A DNA stretch of 64,000 nucleotides from Deinococcus sp. Arct2-2. Its GTDB lineage: Bacteria > Deinococcota > Deinococci > Deinococcales > Deinococcaceae. Below, one piece after another: positions 31,309 through 40,499 of this stretch. Both the position numbers and the translations under genes were made by a program. Where the stretch lies: assembly GCF_004801315.1 (NCBI RefSeq), contig NZ_SSNW01000012.1, positions 1 to 64,000 on the forward strand, read 5' to 3'. The notes below the pieces were generated by a model, which saw nothing but the letters and a program-made list of their open reading frames with translations, ran no database searches and had not been told where the DNA came from. The first letter of the stretch is position 1. Every line of letters begins with the position of its first letter.

Positions 31309-33495
31309 TTATTTGGATTTCACCAGCACGTTGAGCGTGCTGCCCAGTGTCAGTTGTTTGGATTCGTAAGCCCCGTAGCTGCTGCCGCCTGCTGCCCCCG
31401 TCAGCGTGACGGGCACCGCCCCACCACTGCGAATCAGGGTCACCACATTGGTGGTGCGGTTCCACGTGGCCGTGTAGGCGTTGGCCGCCTTCGCCTTTTC
31501 CTCTAGCGTATGCCGCTGCACATACGCGCCGAGGTCGTCCCAGCGCAGCGTATTCAGGGGCAGCGTGGAGTAGCGGGCGTACTTGTCCACCACCGCCTTG
31601 ACCCAGTCAGTGGCCACACTCTTGCCGGGGGCGTACTGGCGCAGGTTGGTCTGGTGCATGTAGGTGGGCCAGGCCGTGCCCTCGAACAGGTGCCCTACGC
31701 CCTGCGTGCTGTCGACATCCAGCAGCTCGGCGTAATCGAAAGCGTGATCCCAGTAAGGCACAGTGCCGCCGGGAGCATACAGTTTGTTGTAGGAGGCGGT
31801 GGCTTCTTCAGGCGTGGTGACGTGGTAATGAATACTGTTGGGATAGCGCGGAATCAGCAGCAGGCTGGAATTGAGCGGGTGGGGGATGCCGCAAGTGGGG
31901 CAACTCGCATCCCACTGGCTGGCGACGCTGCGGTTGGAGGCCAGATGCCGCACGGCGCTGTTCGTGGCCGCCGTGATCAGGTTGGGATTGCTGCGGCCCA
32001 GTCCCAAATCCTGCTTGGGCTGCGAGAAGCCGTCGTCGTTGTGGGTGCCGTCGTCGGTGGGATCCATGTAGCCCAGACCGCTGTGCTCGCCGGTCACGAG
32101 GCTCTTGCGGCTCATTTGCAGGCCCAGACGCGTTCCTATGGTCAGGTTGCCTGCAATGGCTGTGGTCGAGGTGGGCAGATCCATCACGTCCATGCGCTGG
32201 TGGTCGCGGGTATGGTTGACCCAGTCAAAGTCGGCGGCCATGCAGCGCGACACACTGGTCAGGGCGTCTTTGACGAGGGAGCCAGACAGCTCTGGGGTAC
32301 AGGTCTTGAGACTGGCCGCGTTCGCGCCGCCGCCGTTGAACATGATGGCGTAGCGAAAGTTGTTGACGACGGTGGAGGTACTGCCCACAGCCCGCTGCTG
32401 ATCCCGCGCACTCAGGGCGTCCGTGGCCGACAGCCGGAAGGGTTGGGGGCGCAGACCACCCGTCGCCGGATCAAATTCATCGCCGTTCAGGAACCAATCG
32501 TCAACGTCGACTTGCAGGAATCGGCGGTGTTCTCCAAGGTGTACGCCCTTGGTGAGCCACTGCACGAGGCCGTACCCCAAGACCTGCGTGTGCAGCAAGT
32601 ACGGGTTCTGGGCGCTGGTCAGAATCAGGCGTTCGCGGCCATCTAGGGTGCTGGTGGCCGCCACCACATGGCCCGCATCATCGGTCAGTAAGGGTTGGGT
32701 CACCACGCCGGGCACGGCTTCCAGTTGGGCGGTGTAGGTATAGGCGTACCGTAGAGGAATCGCGTTTGCGGTCAGGTCCTTGAAGGCGGCCTGGCCTGAT
32801 GCGGTCACGTTCAGATTCCCAGTGGCGAACTCCGTGCCGTAGACCAAACGCAGGCCGTAATCTTCGGGCGCGGTCGTGGGCGCGCCGTAAAGGGCCAACT
32901 GCCGCACTTTGAACGCCTTCTCATATTCGAACAGCGTCGCCCATTCATTGGTGTCCAGCGCGCTGGAGTACACACCGGGGCTGCTCTGAAAGGTGAGGGC
33001 CGAATCGGTCAGGATCACGCCCTGATATTTGCCGGTGCCGTCACTGGCAATGAGGGCCTCTGGCGTGAGGAGAGTGGTCGTCGCGTCCAGCACGTCAAAA
33101 GGCACGCCCGCTTGACCCAGCATGGCTTTGGCGGCGCCGATGCCGAAATCGGTGGGGCCGCTGCTCAGCACCAACACTTTCAGGGCCACTTTGATAGGCT
33201 GCAGGTTGGTCGGCAACGACTGGGCACTCAATCGGTCACCTGGCGGGATGGTCAGGCGTTCAGGCGCAAGGCGTGCAGTGGTAACCTGAGCGGCCTCCGG
33301 CACGCCCGGCCGCACGGGCTGAATCTCATGCGCATGACTGCGGGTGCCGCCTCCAGTGTGGTCATCACCGTGGAGGGCGGCCGTGTCGTCCGGCAACGGA
33401 CTGGCCGGAGAAGTGGTCTGGGCACAGGCTGCCAGAACCAGACTGAGGGTGAGCAGCGGCAATAGGGTGGTGAGTTTCAGCGGGTTAGAAGTCAT
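31309..33495 (-). CDS. Lipoprotein, Agd3-like polysaccharide deacetylase
   Basis: A 728-residue protein with a lipoprotein signal (LTLSLVLAAC; Cys 24). A His/Gly-rich linker follows, then an alpha/beta domain at about 100-310 (ALKVLVLSSGPTDFGIGAAK), then the catalytic region: DVDD at 330-333 (FLQVDVDDWFLNGD) and HTRDH at 428-432 (DWVNHTRDHQRMD), matching the Asp and H-(S/T)-x-x-H motifs of NodB-type deacetylases. The order resembles fungal Agd3 (CBM87 plus CE18), which deacetylates galactosaminogalactan. The C-terminal 120 residues look beta-rich. I infer a surface enzyme acting on an amino-sugar exopolysaccharide. AAGGA precedes the ATG. Confidence 0.65.
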   Translation of the reverse strand: MTSNPLKLTTLLPLLTLSLVLAACAQTTSPASPLPDDTAALHGDDHTGGGTRSHAHEIQPVRPGVPEAAQVTTARLAPERLTIPPGDRLSAQSLPTNLQPIKVALKVLVLSSGPTDFGIGAAKAMLGQAGVPFDVLDATTTLLTPEALIASDGTGKYQGVILTDSALTFQSSPGVYSSALDTNEWATLFEYEKAFKVRQLALYGAPTTAPEDYGLRLVYGTEFATGNLNVTASGQAAFKDLTANAIPLRYAYTYTAQLEAVPGVVTQPLLTDDAGHVVAATSTLDGRERLILTSAQNPYLLHTQVLGYGLVQWLTKGVHLGEHRRFLQVDVDDWFLNGDEFDPATGGLRPQPFRLSATDALSARDQQRAVGSTSTVVNNFRYAIMFNGGGANAASLKTCTPELSGSLVKDALTSVSRCMAADFDWVNHTRDHQRMDVMDLPTSTTAIAGNLTIGTRLGLQMSRKSLVTGEHSGLGYMDPTDDGTHNDDGFSQPKQDLGLGRSNPNLITAATNSAVRHLASNRSVASQWDASCPTCGIPHPLNSSLLLIPRYPNSIHYHVTTPEEATASYNKLYAPGGTVPYWDHAFDYAELLDVDSTQGVGHLFEGTAWPTYMHQTNLRQYAPGKSVATDWVKAVVDKYARYSTLPLNTLRWDDLGAYVQRHTLEEKAKAANAYTATWNRTTNVVTLIRSGGAVPVTLTGAAGGSSYGAYESKQLTLGSTLNVLVKSK

Positions 33496-34213
33496 TTGAG
33501 AGGATCCTTGTGACTGAGAGCGATTGACGGAAGGTGTGCAGGCAAGGCCGTCTGGGGAAAAGAAAGATGCAGGGCGTCTCGAGGCTGGGGACGGTGTGGT
33601 GGCTGGGCCCGGAAGGGAAGCTGCCTGTGGGACACGGCGCCACGTTTCTAAATGGAGGTAAATGGTCGGAGGTGGAGACGATCAAGTGACTTGTTGAAAG
33701 GGCGAGGTGAGGGTGGACACGTGATGCCTATTGAGAGAAAGTATCTAATTTCGAGCTGTCATTGTGAAAAATTTGACCGATGCGGTAAAAAACCACCCGT
33801 TGGGGGGGGTAGCATCTGGGCCAGTGCTCCGCACCTCAGGCGCAGGTCAGACTGGTGATCATCGACCACGGTCCAACGCCCTTGAGACCTGGGCAATGCG
33901 GACCGCCCTTAATCAGGAGGGGCGTCTCCTCTGAACGTGCGGAAGAGCTTGCTGCTCTTGATGACCTTATAAATGGCGCATTCGCGGAGGCTGTCCTACC
34001 CAAAAAACGCTGTCTCAGACGTCTCATGAGGCCAATTCAACGCGCCGAAAGGGGATGGGGCGGCAGCGGCAGTTCCAGGTGCCCTTGAAGTCAGCGGGTG
34101 CTTCAGCCTTGCTAGCCCCCTCACTTTCCCCAGCCTCCGTTCGGCCCCCCATTACCTCAGAGATACTGTGTGCCCGCCCAAGCCCGCGCTGGAGCCGGCG
34201 GAAGAGTGGCCGC
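33496..34213. other. Intergenic region upstream of the deacetylase gene
   Basis: Two overlapping short frames (plus 33855-34088, minus 33836-34027) compete. The plus frame contains SSERAEELAALDDLINGAFA, but neither is convincing. The AT-rich section at 33730-33800 is the likely promoter region of the deacetylase gene. Confidence 0.35.
33787..33811 (-). terminator. Terminator-like site on the minus strand
   Basis: On the minus strand an ACC-C-CCC stem pairs with GGG-T-GGT around a 5-nt loop, followed by TTTTTT. It would end a transcript arriving from the right, 25 nt after the doubtful frame 33836-34027. Confidence 0.45.
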
Positions 34214-34420
34214 ATGCCCAAAGATAAAATCCCTACCTATCACCAAACCCACCCTCCAGACCTCGCCACCATTGAAGAGCTCAAACTGAAACGCCTGCAA
34301 CCGGCCGATGGTCAACCTGTGGTCGCCCTCTTCAAGCTCCGCGCGAGCGACCGCGAACACCTCAGCGGCCTAGACCGGCGAGCAGACGACGTGCCGCTGC
34401 AGGTCAAAAAGTCCACCTGA
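34214..34420 (+). CDS. Hypothetical 68-residue charged protein
   Basis: From ATG 34214: PKDKIPTYHQTHPPDLATIE, ELKLKRLQPADGQPVVALFK, LRASDREHLSGLDRRADDVP. It is hydrophilic, probably helical, with no signal or membrane segment. Composition is more protein-like than the surrounding frames. The family is not recognised. Confidence 0.35.
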   Translation: MPKDKIPTYHQTHPPDLATIEELKLKRLQPADGQPVVALFKLRASDREHLSGLDRRADDVPLQVKKST

Positions 34421-34665
34421 GCGGTAAAGCACTACCCGACGACTCACCAAGCCAACCTGCCCTACACGCGGCCAGCCGCAGCGGTGACCACCGCCAACGC
34501 GTCCCGAACCCCCGCCTGCACCGCACTCCCGACAGGCAGTCAGGGAAATGCTACAGAGAGGCCTTGGCCCCGGTTTTCCCAGACTTTGCCGTTCCCCTGA
34601 CTGCTCAACAGGGACGGACTCCCCTCAGCCGGGAGCAGGCGAGCCCCTCCCCAGCGTGGCCCGGA

Positions 34666-35367
34666 TCATTCTCTGAGATCGTCCAGCACGGTCAGGTGGG
34701 CGCCCCCCGCTTCACGGGCGTACAGCAAAGCCGCCGACACCCGGACGTTCAGCTGCGGATCACGGGTGTCGAGTTCGAGAACCGCGTACAAGCTGCCCAC
34801 CGCGTTCTCAATCCACTTGGAGCTCAGGCCCAACCGGCCCGCGATGGCCGTGTTGGAGTATCCCTGCGTGATCAGGCTCCACAACTCGGTCTGCCGCGCC
34901 GTCAGCTGCGGAAAGCGCCCCCCACCCGGCTCGCCCTGCGCCAACTGCGGATCGAGCACCACTTGCCCCGCGCGCACCCCCTCAATGGCACGCAAGATCG
35001 TCTGCACGTCCCGCACCGATTTCTTCAGCAGGTAAGCCCAGCCCGTCATGTCCGCGGCGATCAGCTCCCGCACGAAGGCCAGATGAGCGTGGTTGGACAG
35101 CAGCACGATGCCCAGGGCAGGGTGGCGGGCCCGCAGCTGCCGGCCCAGCGAAATGCCGTCCTCACCGCCCAGGTCAATGTCGAGCAACACGACGTCTGCC
35201 TCCCTCATCCCCTCGCCCGCCAGCGCTTCCTGCGCGCTGCCGTAGCTGCCGACGACCCGGAGCTGCCCCGTGCGTTCCAGCGCGTGGCACAGCAGGTCAC
35301 GGAACAACGCCTCGTCCTCGACCAAGGTGACCGTGGGGATGACCGAGACCGGCGGAACGGCGGTCAT
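34666..35367 (-). CDS. Response regulator, NarL/LuxR type
   Basis: A 233-residue two-component regulator. The receiver domain occupies about 12-130 (VTLVEDEALFRDLLCHALER, phospho-acceptor Asp in ADVVLLDIDLGGEDG, later LLKKSVRDVQTILRAI). A LuxR-type helix-turn-helix follows at 165-225 (PQLTARQTELWSLITQGYSN, TAIAGRLGLSSKWIENAVGS). The ATG at 35367 overlaps the kinase stop by 4 nt, so they form a coupled pair. The target genes are unknown; the pilus locus starting at 37.2 kb is the nearest candidate. Confidence 0.92.
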   Translation of the reverse strand: MTAVPPVSVIPTVTLVEDEALFRDLLCHALERTGQLRVVGSYGSAQEALAGEGMREADVVLLDIDLGGEDGISLGRQLRARHPALGIVLLSNHAHLAFVRELIAADMTGWAYLLKKSVRDVQTILRAIEGVRAGQVVLDPQLAQGEPGGGRFPQLTARQTELWSLITQGYSNTAIAGRLGLSSKWIENAVGSLYAVLELDTRDPQLNVRVSAALLYAREAGGAHLTVLDDLRE

Positions 35368-36548
35368 TTGGGCACCTGTGCCCACAACCGGGTGGGGCCG
35401 CCCAAGACGCTCTCGATGCCCCAGCAGCCTCCCATGCTTTCGACCCGCGCGCCCAGGCACAGCAGCCCTAAGCCTGGGGGCTGCGCCCCCACTTCAAACC
35501 CGCGGCCGTCATCGGTCACCTCTAGCCTCAGGCCATGCGGCTCCAGGCCCAGCCAGACGGTGGCCCTGTCTGCCGAGGCATGCTTGAGCACGTTCCCGAG
35601 CGCTTCTTCGATCACGCGGAAGGCCACCAACCGCAGGGGCATCGTCAGGCTCCGCTCCGCAGCGAGCACAGTGTCATCTGCCACCAGCTGCACGTCCAGC
35701 ACGCCGTCCAGCCGCGTGGCTAGGAGTTGCAGCGCAGTCACTAGGCCCATTCGGAGCGCTTCAGGATGCAGCTGGTGGCTGACCTGCCGCACGTCGCGCT
35801 CGCGCAGGTCTTCCAACTCGGCCCGCACGGCTTCGATGCGGCGACGCGCCTCCTCGCTCACGTCCTCAATCTCGCCGAGGCGGTACTCGGCGACCAGCAG
35901 CCGGGACTGCACCCGGGAGTGCAGGAACTCACTGATATCGCGCCGGGTACGCTCTTCGGCTTCACTGATCAGGCGGCGCGAGGCTTCCAGAGCGGCCGCC
36001 GTCCGGCGCCCTTCGTCGAGCAGTTCGGCGTTGTGGATGGAGAGCGCCACCTGCCGAGAAAACGCCTGCGCAGTGCGAATCCAGGCCGGGCTGAAGTGCG
36101 GGCTGCGCTGGTAGAAGGACAAGCAGCCCAGCACCCGGTGCTCAACGCAGAGGGGAATGGCGATGACGTACGCGGCGCCCGCGACGTGGCTGGCAATGCG
36201 GGCGATCAGGGGCGGCACCAGCCCGCGGGTGAACTCCTCGACCGAGCCGATGAGCGGGCCCTCCCCCTCAAAGTTGGCCCGCAGCAACGGGTTGGCGTCC
36301 ACCGAGTAGGACCGGTACAGATCGAAGCGTGGGACGAGCCGCTGTCCAAGCTCGAGGGCCCGCTGATTGGGTTTGAGCTGCATCCCACCGATGCACACGG
36401 GCCGTGACGTGCGCGCCACCGTGTCGTAACGGGCCAGGACGACGTAGGGGAACCCCAGCGCGGCCTGGGAATCTTCGACGATCTGCTGGGCAAAGGGTGA
36501 CCAGTCCAAAAGGCCCGCGGCAGCTTCTTCAGGCGATTTGGCAGTCAT
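35364..36548 (-). CDS. Cytoplasmic histidine kinase with GAF domain
   Basis: A 394-residue sensor kinase. A GAF-like domain fills about 15-180 (FPYVVLARYDTVARTSRPVC, AYVIAIPLCVEHRVLGCLSF). A HisKA_3-type dimerisation domain follows (ERTRRDISEFLHSRVQSRLL; the His is the likely phosphorylation site), then the HATPase fold with N box (IEEALGNVLKHAS), DDGRGF and GLGLLCLGARVESMGG. No membrane helix is present, so it senses an internal signal. ATG 36548 is preferred over GTG 36563. It is coupled to the response regulator. Confidence 0.9.
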   Translation of the reverse strand: MTAKSPEEAAAGLLDWSPFAQQIVEDSQAALGFPYVVLARYDTVARTSRPVCIGGMQLKPNQRALELGQRLVPRFDLYRSYSVDANPLLRANFEGEGPLIGSVEEFTRGLVPPLIARIASHVAGAAYVIAIPLCVEHRVLGCLSFYQRSPHFSPAWIRTAQAFSRQVALSIHNAELLDEGRRTAAALEASRRLISEAEERTRRDISEFLHSRVQSRLLVAEYRLGEIEDVSEEARRRIEAVRAELEDLRERDVRQVSHQLHPEALRMGLVTALQLLATRLDGVLDVQLVADDTVLAAERSLTMPLRLVAFRVIEEALGNVLKHASADRATVWLGLEPHGLRLEVTDDGRGFEVGAQPPGLGLLCLGARVESMGGCWGIESVLGGPTRLWAQVPK

Positions 36549-37228
36549 GCCTGATCTTGTCACATGAACGTAGGATGAACTAGGGGGCTACCCCTCGTGG
36601 TCCGGCAGAAGGCTCGGTGGTGTGGCCCACACCGGGCGGAGCTCAGCTGAGCTGCTGCAGTGGGCGGGTACCGGAGGGTGACCGATTTCAGAAGAGTCTC
36701 ATCCAGTCGGCCGGAGGGCTCGGCGACTGCGGCCTGCCGAACAACCCCAACGTTTGGCCCCTCCCCTGTCCGCAGACCCCCCTGTCGGTCATCAATCTTG
36801 TGCCAGGAGTCGCTCAATGTATGGTCGAGTTTTGTTGGCTGTGTCGAATCTTGGCCCCGGAACACGGGCGATCCACAGGGGGGGTGCCGTGACAATGCTG
36901 AGATGCCTCCCCCCCCCCCAAAGTCCTGGTAGGGGGGGAGAGGGATAGGGGGCTAGCCCCCTATCCCGCATTTGATGAAGACTTTACATTGCTCATCGGA
37001 CATAAATCTTCCTTAAACCGCACACATAAAAAGTCCACTTTAGAATAAAGGGCGGCTGGAGCAGGTAGAGCAGTCTTTTCTTTATATAGGACTCATTACA
37101 GGTGCATTCAGGGCAGAACGTCTCATCTCTGAAGACGAGAAGTCAACACATTCGTTGAGATGCGTGCTATATCTAACAAGAACTTCACCCTTCCCTCATC
37201 CTCTATTCAGCTTTACCCTGGGAGTCTC
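36549..37228. other. Intergenic region between the kinase and the pilus locus
   Basis: No gene is seen in 680 nt. It contains a C11 run (36909-36919), a G7 run (36932-36938) and a 26-bp palindrome. A roughly 250-nt, AT-richer leader follows before the first pilin gene, probably its promoter and 5' untranslated region. Confidence 0.5.
36942..36967. repeat. Perfect 26-bp palindrome
   Basis: GGGATAGGGGGCT followed directly by its inverse complement. It has no T tract on either side. Together with the CTC7 / G7AG inverted pair just upstream it forms a compound GC-rich structure between two divergent units. Confidence 0.8.
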
Positions 37229-37687
37229 ATGAAGAACATGATCGCTTTGCTCGCTGCCCTGACCCTGACCACCGCCCTGGCCGACAGTGTCAGCACCACC
37301 GTTACCATCAACGCCACCGTAGCCAACAGCTGCGTGTTCGACACCGCAGCCACCACCGCTGCCAGCTTCAACTACGTCGCCGCCACCGGCTCCTCCAACG
37401 TCGTCAACGGCGCCGCCACCTTGTACTGCAACAAGGGCACCCTGGCCCTGCTGGCCCCTGGTGAAGCCGCCTTGACCTCTCCCATTACCCTCACCAAGAC
37501 CGGTGGCGACACCCTGCAAGCCACCGTCACCCTGGGCACCAGCAGCGACACCGTGCCGGTTGGGGACGGCACCTACGCCGGCGGCGACAAGCGCGTGTAC
37601 AGCATCGTCCCCGCGGCTGCCTCGGCGCAGTGGGCTGCCTCGAGTGGCGCGTACACCGGCACCACCACCATCACCGTCACGTTCTAA
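37229..37687 (+). CDS. Spore coat U-domain (SCPU) pilin subunit 1
   Basis: A 152-residue exported subunit. Residues 1-18 are a signal peptide (KNMIALLAALTLTTALA). The mature protein begins DSVSTTVTINATVANSCVFD and shows the SCPU pattern: an early Cys (NSCVF), a second Cys in ATLYCNKGTLALL, and the closing beta strand YTGTTTITVTF that donates to neighbours. Such subunits build archaic chaperone-usher (Csu-type) pili. It is first in the cluster, after a long leader, and probably the major subunit. Confidence 0.88.
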   Translation: MKNMIALLAALTLTTALADSVSTTVTINATVANSCVFDTAATTAASFNYVAATGSSNVVNGAATLYCNKGTLALLAPGEAALTSPITLTKTGGDTLQATVTLGTSSDTVPVGDGTYAGGDKRVYSIVPAAASAQWAASSGAYTGTTTITVTF

Positions 37688-37784
37688 TCCCATGCCCTCA
37701 GGCCAGGATGCATCCACCCGCGTCCTGGCCTGAATTGGATCGTCGTCTCCTGAACTGAGCGGTGTTGCCGTTCCCGAGGTCTCT

Positions 37785-38243
37785 ATGCGCTTGTACACAC
37801 TCCTGCCCGCTGTCCTGCTCCTCTCCGGCCTCAGCCTGGCCGACACCACCTCCGCCCCCGTGCCGGTCAACAGCACCGTGCTCAACAGCTGCGTCTTCAA
37901 TCTTGAAGGCGCCGCCACCATCGTTATCCCCACCTACAAAGCGGCCGATGTTGCGCCCCTGAGTGGCGAGACGACCGTGGACGTGCTCTGCAACAAGGGC
38001 ACCCAGCCCTTCACCACCTACTGGGCCAACGAACCCGACTTGAACCTAGCCTTGAAGGCCTCGAACAATGACATCCTGAACGTCACGCTGGGCTACGGCG
38101 AGGATCCCGAGGCCCCCACCGCAGGCTTCAACGGCGGCGACCTCTGGAGTTACGTCTTGACCGCCACCCCCGTGGCCGGGCAGTACGGCGCGTCCAGCCA
38201 AAATGACTACACCAACACCGCCGATTACATCGTCGCGTTCTGA
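37785..38243 (+). CDS. SCPU-domain pilin subunit 2
   Basis: A 152-residue exported protein: signal peptide RLYTLLPAVLLLSGLSLA, then VPVNSTVLNSCVFNLEGAAT, DVLCNKGTQPFTTYWANEP and the final DYTNTADYIVAF strand. The cysteine pair and strand order match subunit 1, but the sequence is divergent, so it is likely a minor or adaptor subunit. It lies 97 nt after subunit 1 and 17 nt before the first PKD lipoprotein. Confidence 0.85.
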   Translation: MRLYTLLPAVLLLSGLSLADTTSAPVPVNSTVLNSCVFNLEGAATIVIPTYKAADVAPLSGETTVDVLCNKGTQPFTTYWANEPDLNLALKASNNDILNVTLGYGEDPEAPTAGFNGGDLWSYVLTATPVAGQYGASSQNDYTNTADYIVAF

Positions 38244-38260
38244 GCGTCAGGAGTCTTGAG

Positions 38261-39205
38261 ATGAAAACCTACGCTGCGCTCGTCCTGTTGTCCCTCACCC
38301 TCGCCGCCTGCTCCCAGCAGGCCACACCCGCCACTCAAGGCACACGTTCCGTGGTAGGCACTACTGGTCAGGGCCAAGCCTTCGCCAACACTCAAGCCGC
38401 GCAAGAGGCACAGATCACTGCGGAGCTCAAAGCCCTGGGCCTGGACGGGAGCGTCAGCGCGCAGGCGGTGACCCCTCAGGTGTACTTGAACGTCCTGCCG
38501 GTTCCCAGCAGCGACGACAGCGTCCGCGCTTATGTCAAAAGCACGTTCGCCAGCCCAGTAACCTGCTCAGTGACCTGGGGCGACGGCAGCGCGTCCACCA
38601 GCGTCGCTTCCCCCACCGTCGGCCGCATCGAAACCAAAGACCACGCCTACGCCACCTTCGGCACTTACACCATCACCGTCACCTGCCGGAACGGCGAGTC
38701 TGTTGTTGGTACGCAGAGCATGACCGTTCAGGCCGGCAAGAAAGCCACTGGTGTCACGCTGAACTTTGACGCTCCCGTGGCACCTAACCCCCCAGGGTAC
38801 AATCTCTACGCCACCTATCAGGAACAGGGCTTTACGTTCTCTGCAGATACAACTGGTTATGATGCTCTAGTTCTATTTTCCGCAGCTGGTTTTGGTGGCT
38901 ACAACCTTGGGCCGACTCAAGCGCTTAACCCCAATTATGGTGGTGACCGGTTATATCTATCTGCGTCTGACTCAGCGCCATTTACTCTGAAGTCATTTGA
39001 TTTCAGGCCCCTCAATGGAAGCAACCTGAGCACCACGCTTGTCGGTCTCAAGCAGGACGGCTCGACTCTCACCCTGCCTCTGAACACGACGACTTCCACC
39101 AATCAAACGGTAACCCTAGATTCCACCTGGACGAATCTTTCCAAAGTGACCTTCAACGCTGGTAATACTTATATTCTGATCGACAACGTCAACGTTTCTA
39201 AATAA
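38261..39205 (+). CDS. PKD-domain lipoprotein in the pilus operon, paralogue 1
   Basis: A 314-residue lipoprotein (KTYAALVLLSLTLAAC; lipidated Cys 17). A PKD-like beta sandwich covers about 75-165 (YVKSTFASPVTCSVTWGDGS, DHAYATFGTYTITVTCRNGE, with a Cys pair). The C-terminal ~140 residues form a second beta-rich domain (GVTLNFDAPVAPNPPGYNLY, FTLKSFDFRPLNGSNLSTTL). The last part is less GC-rich than the first. The start has AGGAG 7 nt upstream. It is a candidate surface adhesin or pilus base anchor; this role is inferred from position only. Confidence 0.75.
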   Translation: MKTYAALVLLSLTLAACSQQATPATQGTRSVVGTTGQGQAFANTQAAQEAQITAELKALGLDGSVSAQAVTPQVYLNVLPVPSSDDSVRAYVKSTFASPVTCSVTWGDGSASTSVASPTVGRIETKDHAYATFGTYTITVTCRNGESVVGTQSMTVQAGKKATGVTLNFDAPVAPNPPGYNLYATYQEQGFTFSADTTGYDALVLFSAAGFGGYNLGPTQALNPNYGGDRLYLSASDSAPFTLKSFDFRPLNGSNLSTTLVGLKQDGSTLTLPLNTTTSTNQTVTLDSTWTNLSKVTFNAGNTYILIDNVNVSK

Positions 39206-39270
39206 TCCCGGCTGTAGGAACGCCAGGCCGCTCTGGCTTGGCGTTTCTTTTATTCATCAGGAGTCCTGAA

Positions 39271-40197
39271 ATGAAAATCTATGCTGCGCTCGCCCTGCTT
39301 TCCCTCACCCTCGCCGCCTGCTCCCAGCAAGCAGTCATCTCTCCTGACGCGACCACCGCCAAAGCCTCGACTCGCGGAGAGGGCGTCGTCTCTTACCGCA
39401 CCACAGCTGAAGCGCAGGAAGCGCACGTGTTGACCGAGCTGACCCGTATCGGCATGGGCGCTCAGCTGTCTGCTCAGGCCATCGCCGGTCAGGTGTACCT
39501 GAACGTGCTGCCTGTGCCCAGCACCGCCGGGGCTGTCCGGGCCTACGTCAAGTCCACCTTTACCAGTCCCGCTATCTGCTCGGTGACTTGGGGCGATGGC
39601 AGCACCGCCACCGCCGTCGCTTCCCCCACCGTGGGCCGCATTGAGACCAAAGATCACCTCTACGCGACCTTCGGCACCTACACCGTGACGGTCACGTGCA
39701 TGGACGGCGCTACCATCCTTGGACAGCAGAGCATGACCATTCAGGGTGGCGTGCCCGCGAATGATGTCACGCTTGATTTTGAAACACCAGCTGTTTCTGG
39801 CCAAGCTCTTTATAACGCGTATGAACAAAACGGTTTTATTGCAACAGCGGGATCCAGTGTTGTTCTTCTTCTTGGAGCCAACAGCCAATACAATCCAACC
39901 CCCACGCAAGTAATAAGCCCCGGCAATGCCTCTGATCCTTTGATTGTGACTGCTTCAAATGGACTCCCGTTTACATTGAAGTCATTTGGCTTTGCACCTT
40001 ACGTCAATACGAACGGCAGCTCTTTTGCTGTTACAGGTCTCAAGCAGGACGGTACAGTTCTGTCCACCACCATCTCCAACAACTCGAGCTCATTGCTCAC
40101 TCAAAACTTTAGCAACTGGACGAACCTCACCTCGTTCAGGATTGATAACGCAAGTGGCTATTACCTGAATGTTGATAACATCAAACTTTCTCGGTAA
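39271..40197 (+). CDS. PKD-domain lipoprotein in the pilus operon, paralogue 2
   Basis: A 308-residue paralogue of the preceding gene. The signal (KIYAALALLSLTLAAC) and the PKD part (VPSTAGAVRAYVKSTFTSPA, SPTVGRIETKDHLYATFGTY) are strongly conserved. The C-terminal domain keeps the framework (TLDFETP, PFTLKSFGFAP, GLKQDG, NWTNLTSFRIDN) but has diverged in its loops. The ATG at 39271 has a TCAGGAGTCC ribosome-binding site matching paralogue 1. The tandem duplication suggests variation of a binding surface. Confidence 0.75.
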   Translation: MKIYAALALLSLTLAACSQQAVISPDATTAKASTRGEGVVSYRTTAEAQEAHVLTELTRIGMGAQLSAQAIAGQVYLNVLPVPSTAGAVRAYVKSTFTSPAICSVTWGDGSTATAVASPTVGRIETKDHLYATFGTYTVTVTCMDGATILGQQSMTIQGGVPANDVTLDFETPAVSGQALYNAYEQNGFIATAGSSVVLLLGANSQYNPTPTQVISPGNASDPLIVTASNGLPFTLKSFGFAPYVNTNGSSFAVTGLKQDGTVLSTTISNNSSSLLTQNFSNWTNLTSFRIDNASGYYLNVDNIKLSR

Positions 40198-40499
40198 TTT
40201 GCTGTAAGTCCAGTGGGGTCAAGGGTTTCAAGCGTGTTGTTGCAACGCCTCCCACTCGAGATCCCTCCCGGGGACTGTTCCACGCATCAACTTCCCTGAC
40301 GGCCTTCCAGCGGATCCCTTCCCAAGGTCTCGCCGGAGGGCCGCTGAATCCACTCTGAACTGAATGACCTTCACGGAGTCCACCAAGAGCTGGGTTTCAA
40401 TTGTCCGCAACTGAACAAGAATTTCTCTCCGTTTCAGCAGGTCGGTATACTCTACAAGACCCGCTGTTGCCGTTTCTGAAATCCACCCTGGAGTCTGCC

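Noticed and set aside
31510..32646. Plus-strand 378-codon frame
   Set aside because: Antisense to the Agd3-like gene; its Val/Gly/Arg-rich translation shows no fold or start signal.
34564..36114. Long plus-strand frame of 516 codons
   Set aside because: It is antisense to the histidine kinase and response regulator, is rich in Arg, Ser and Pro, and has no domain; a GC-rich shadow frame.
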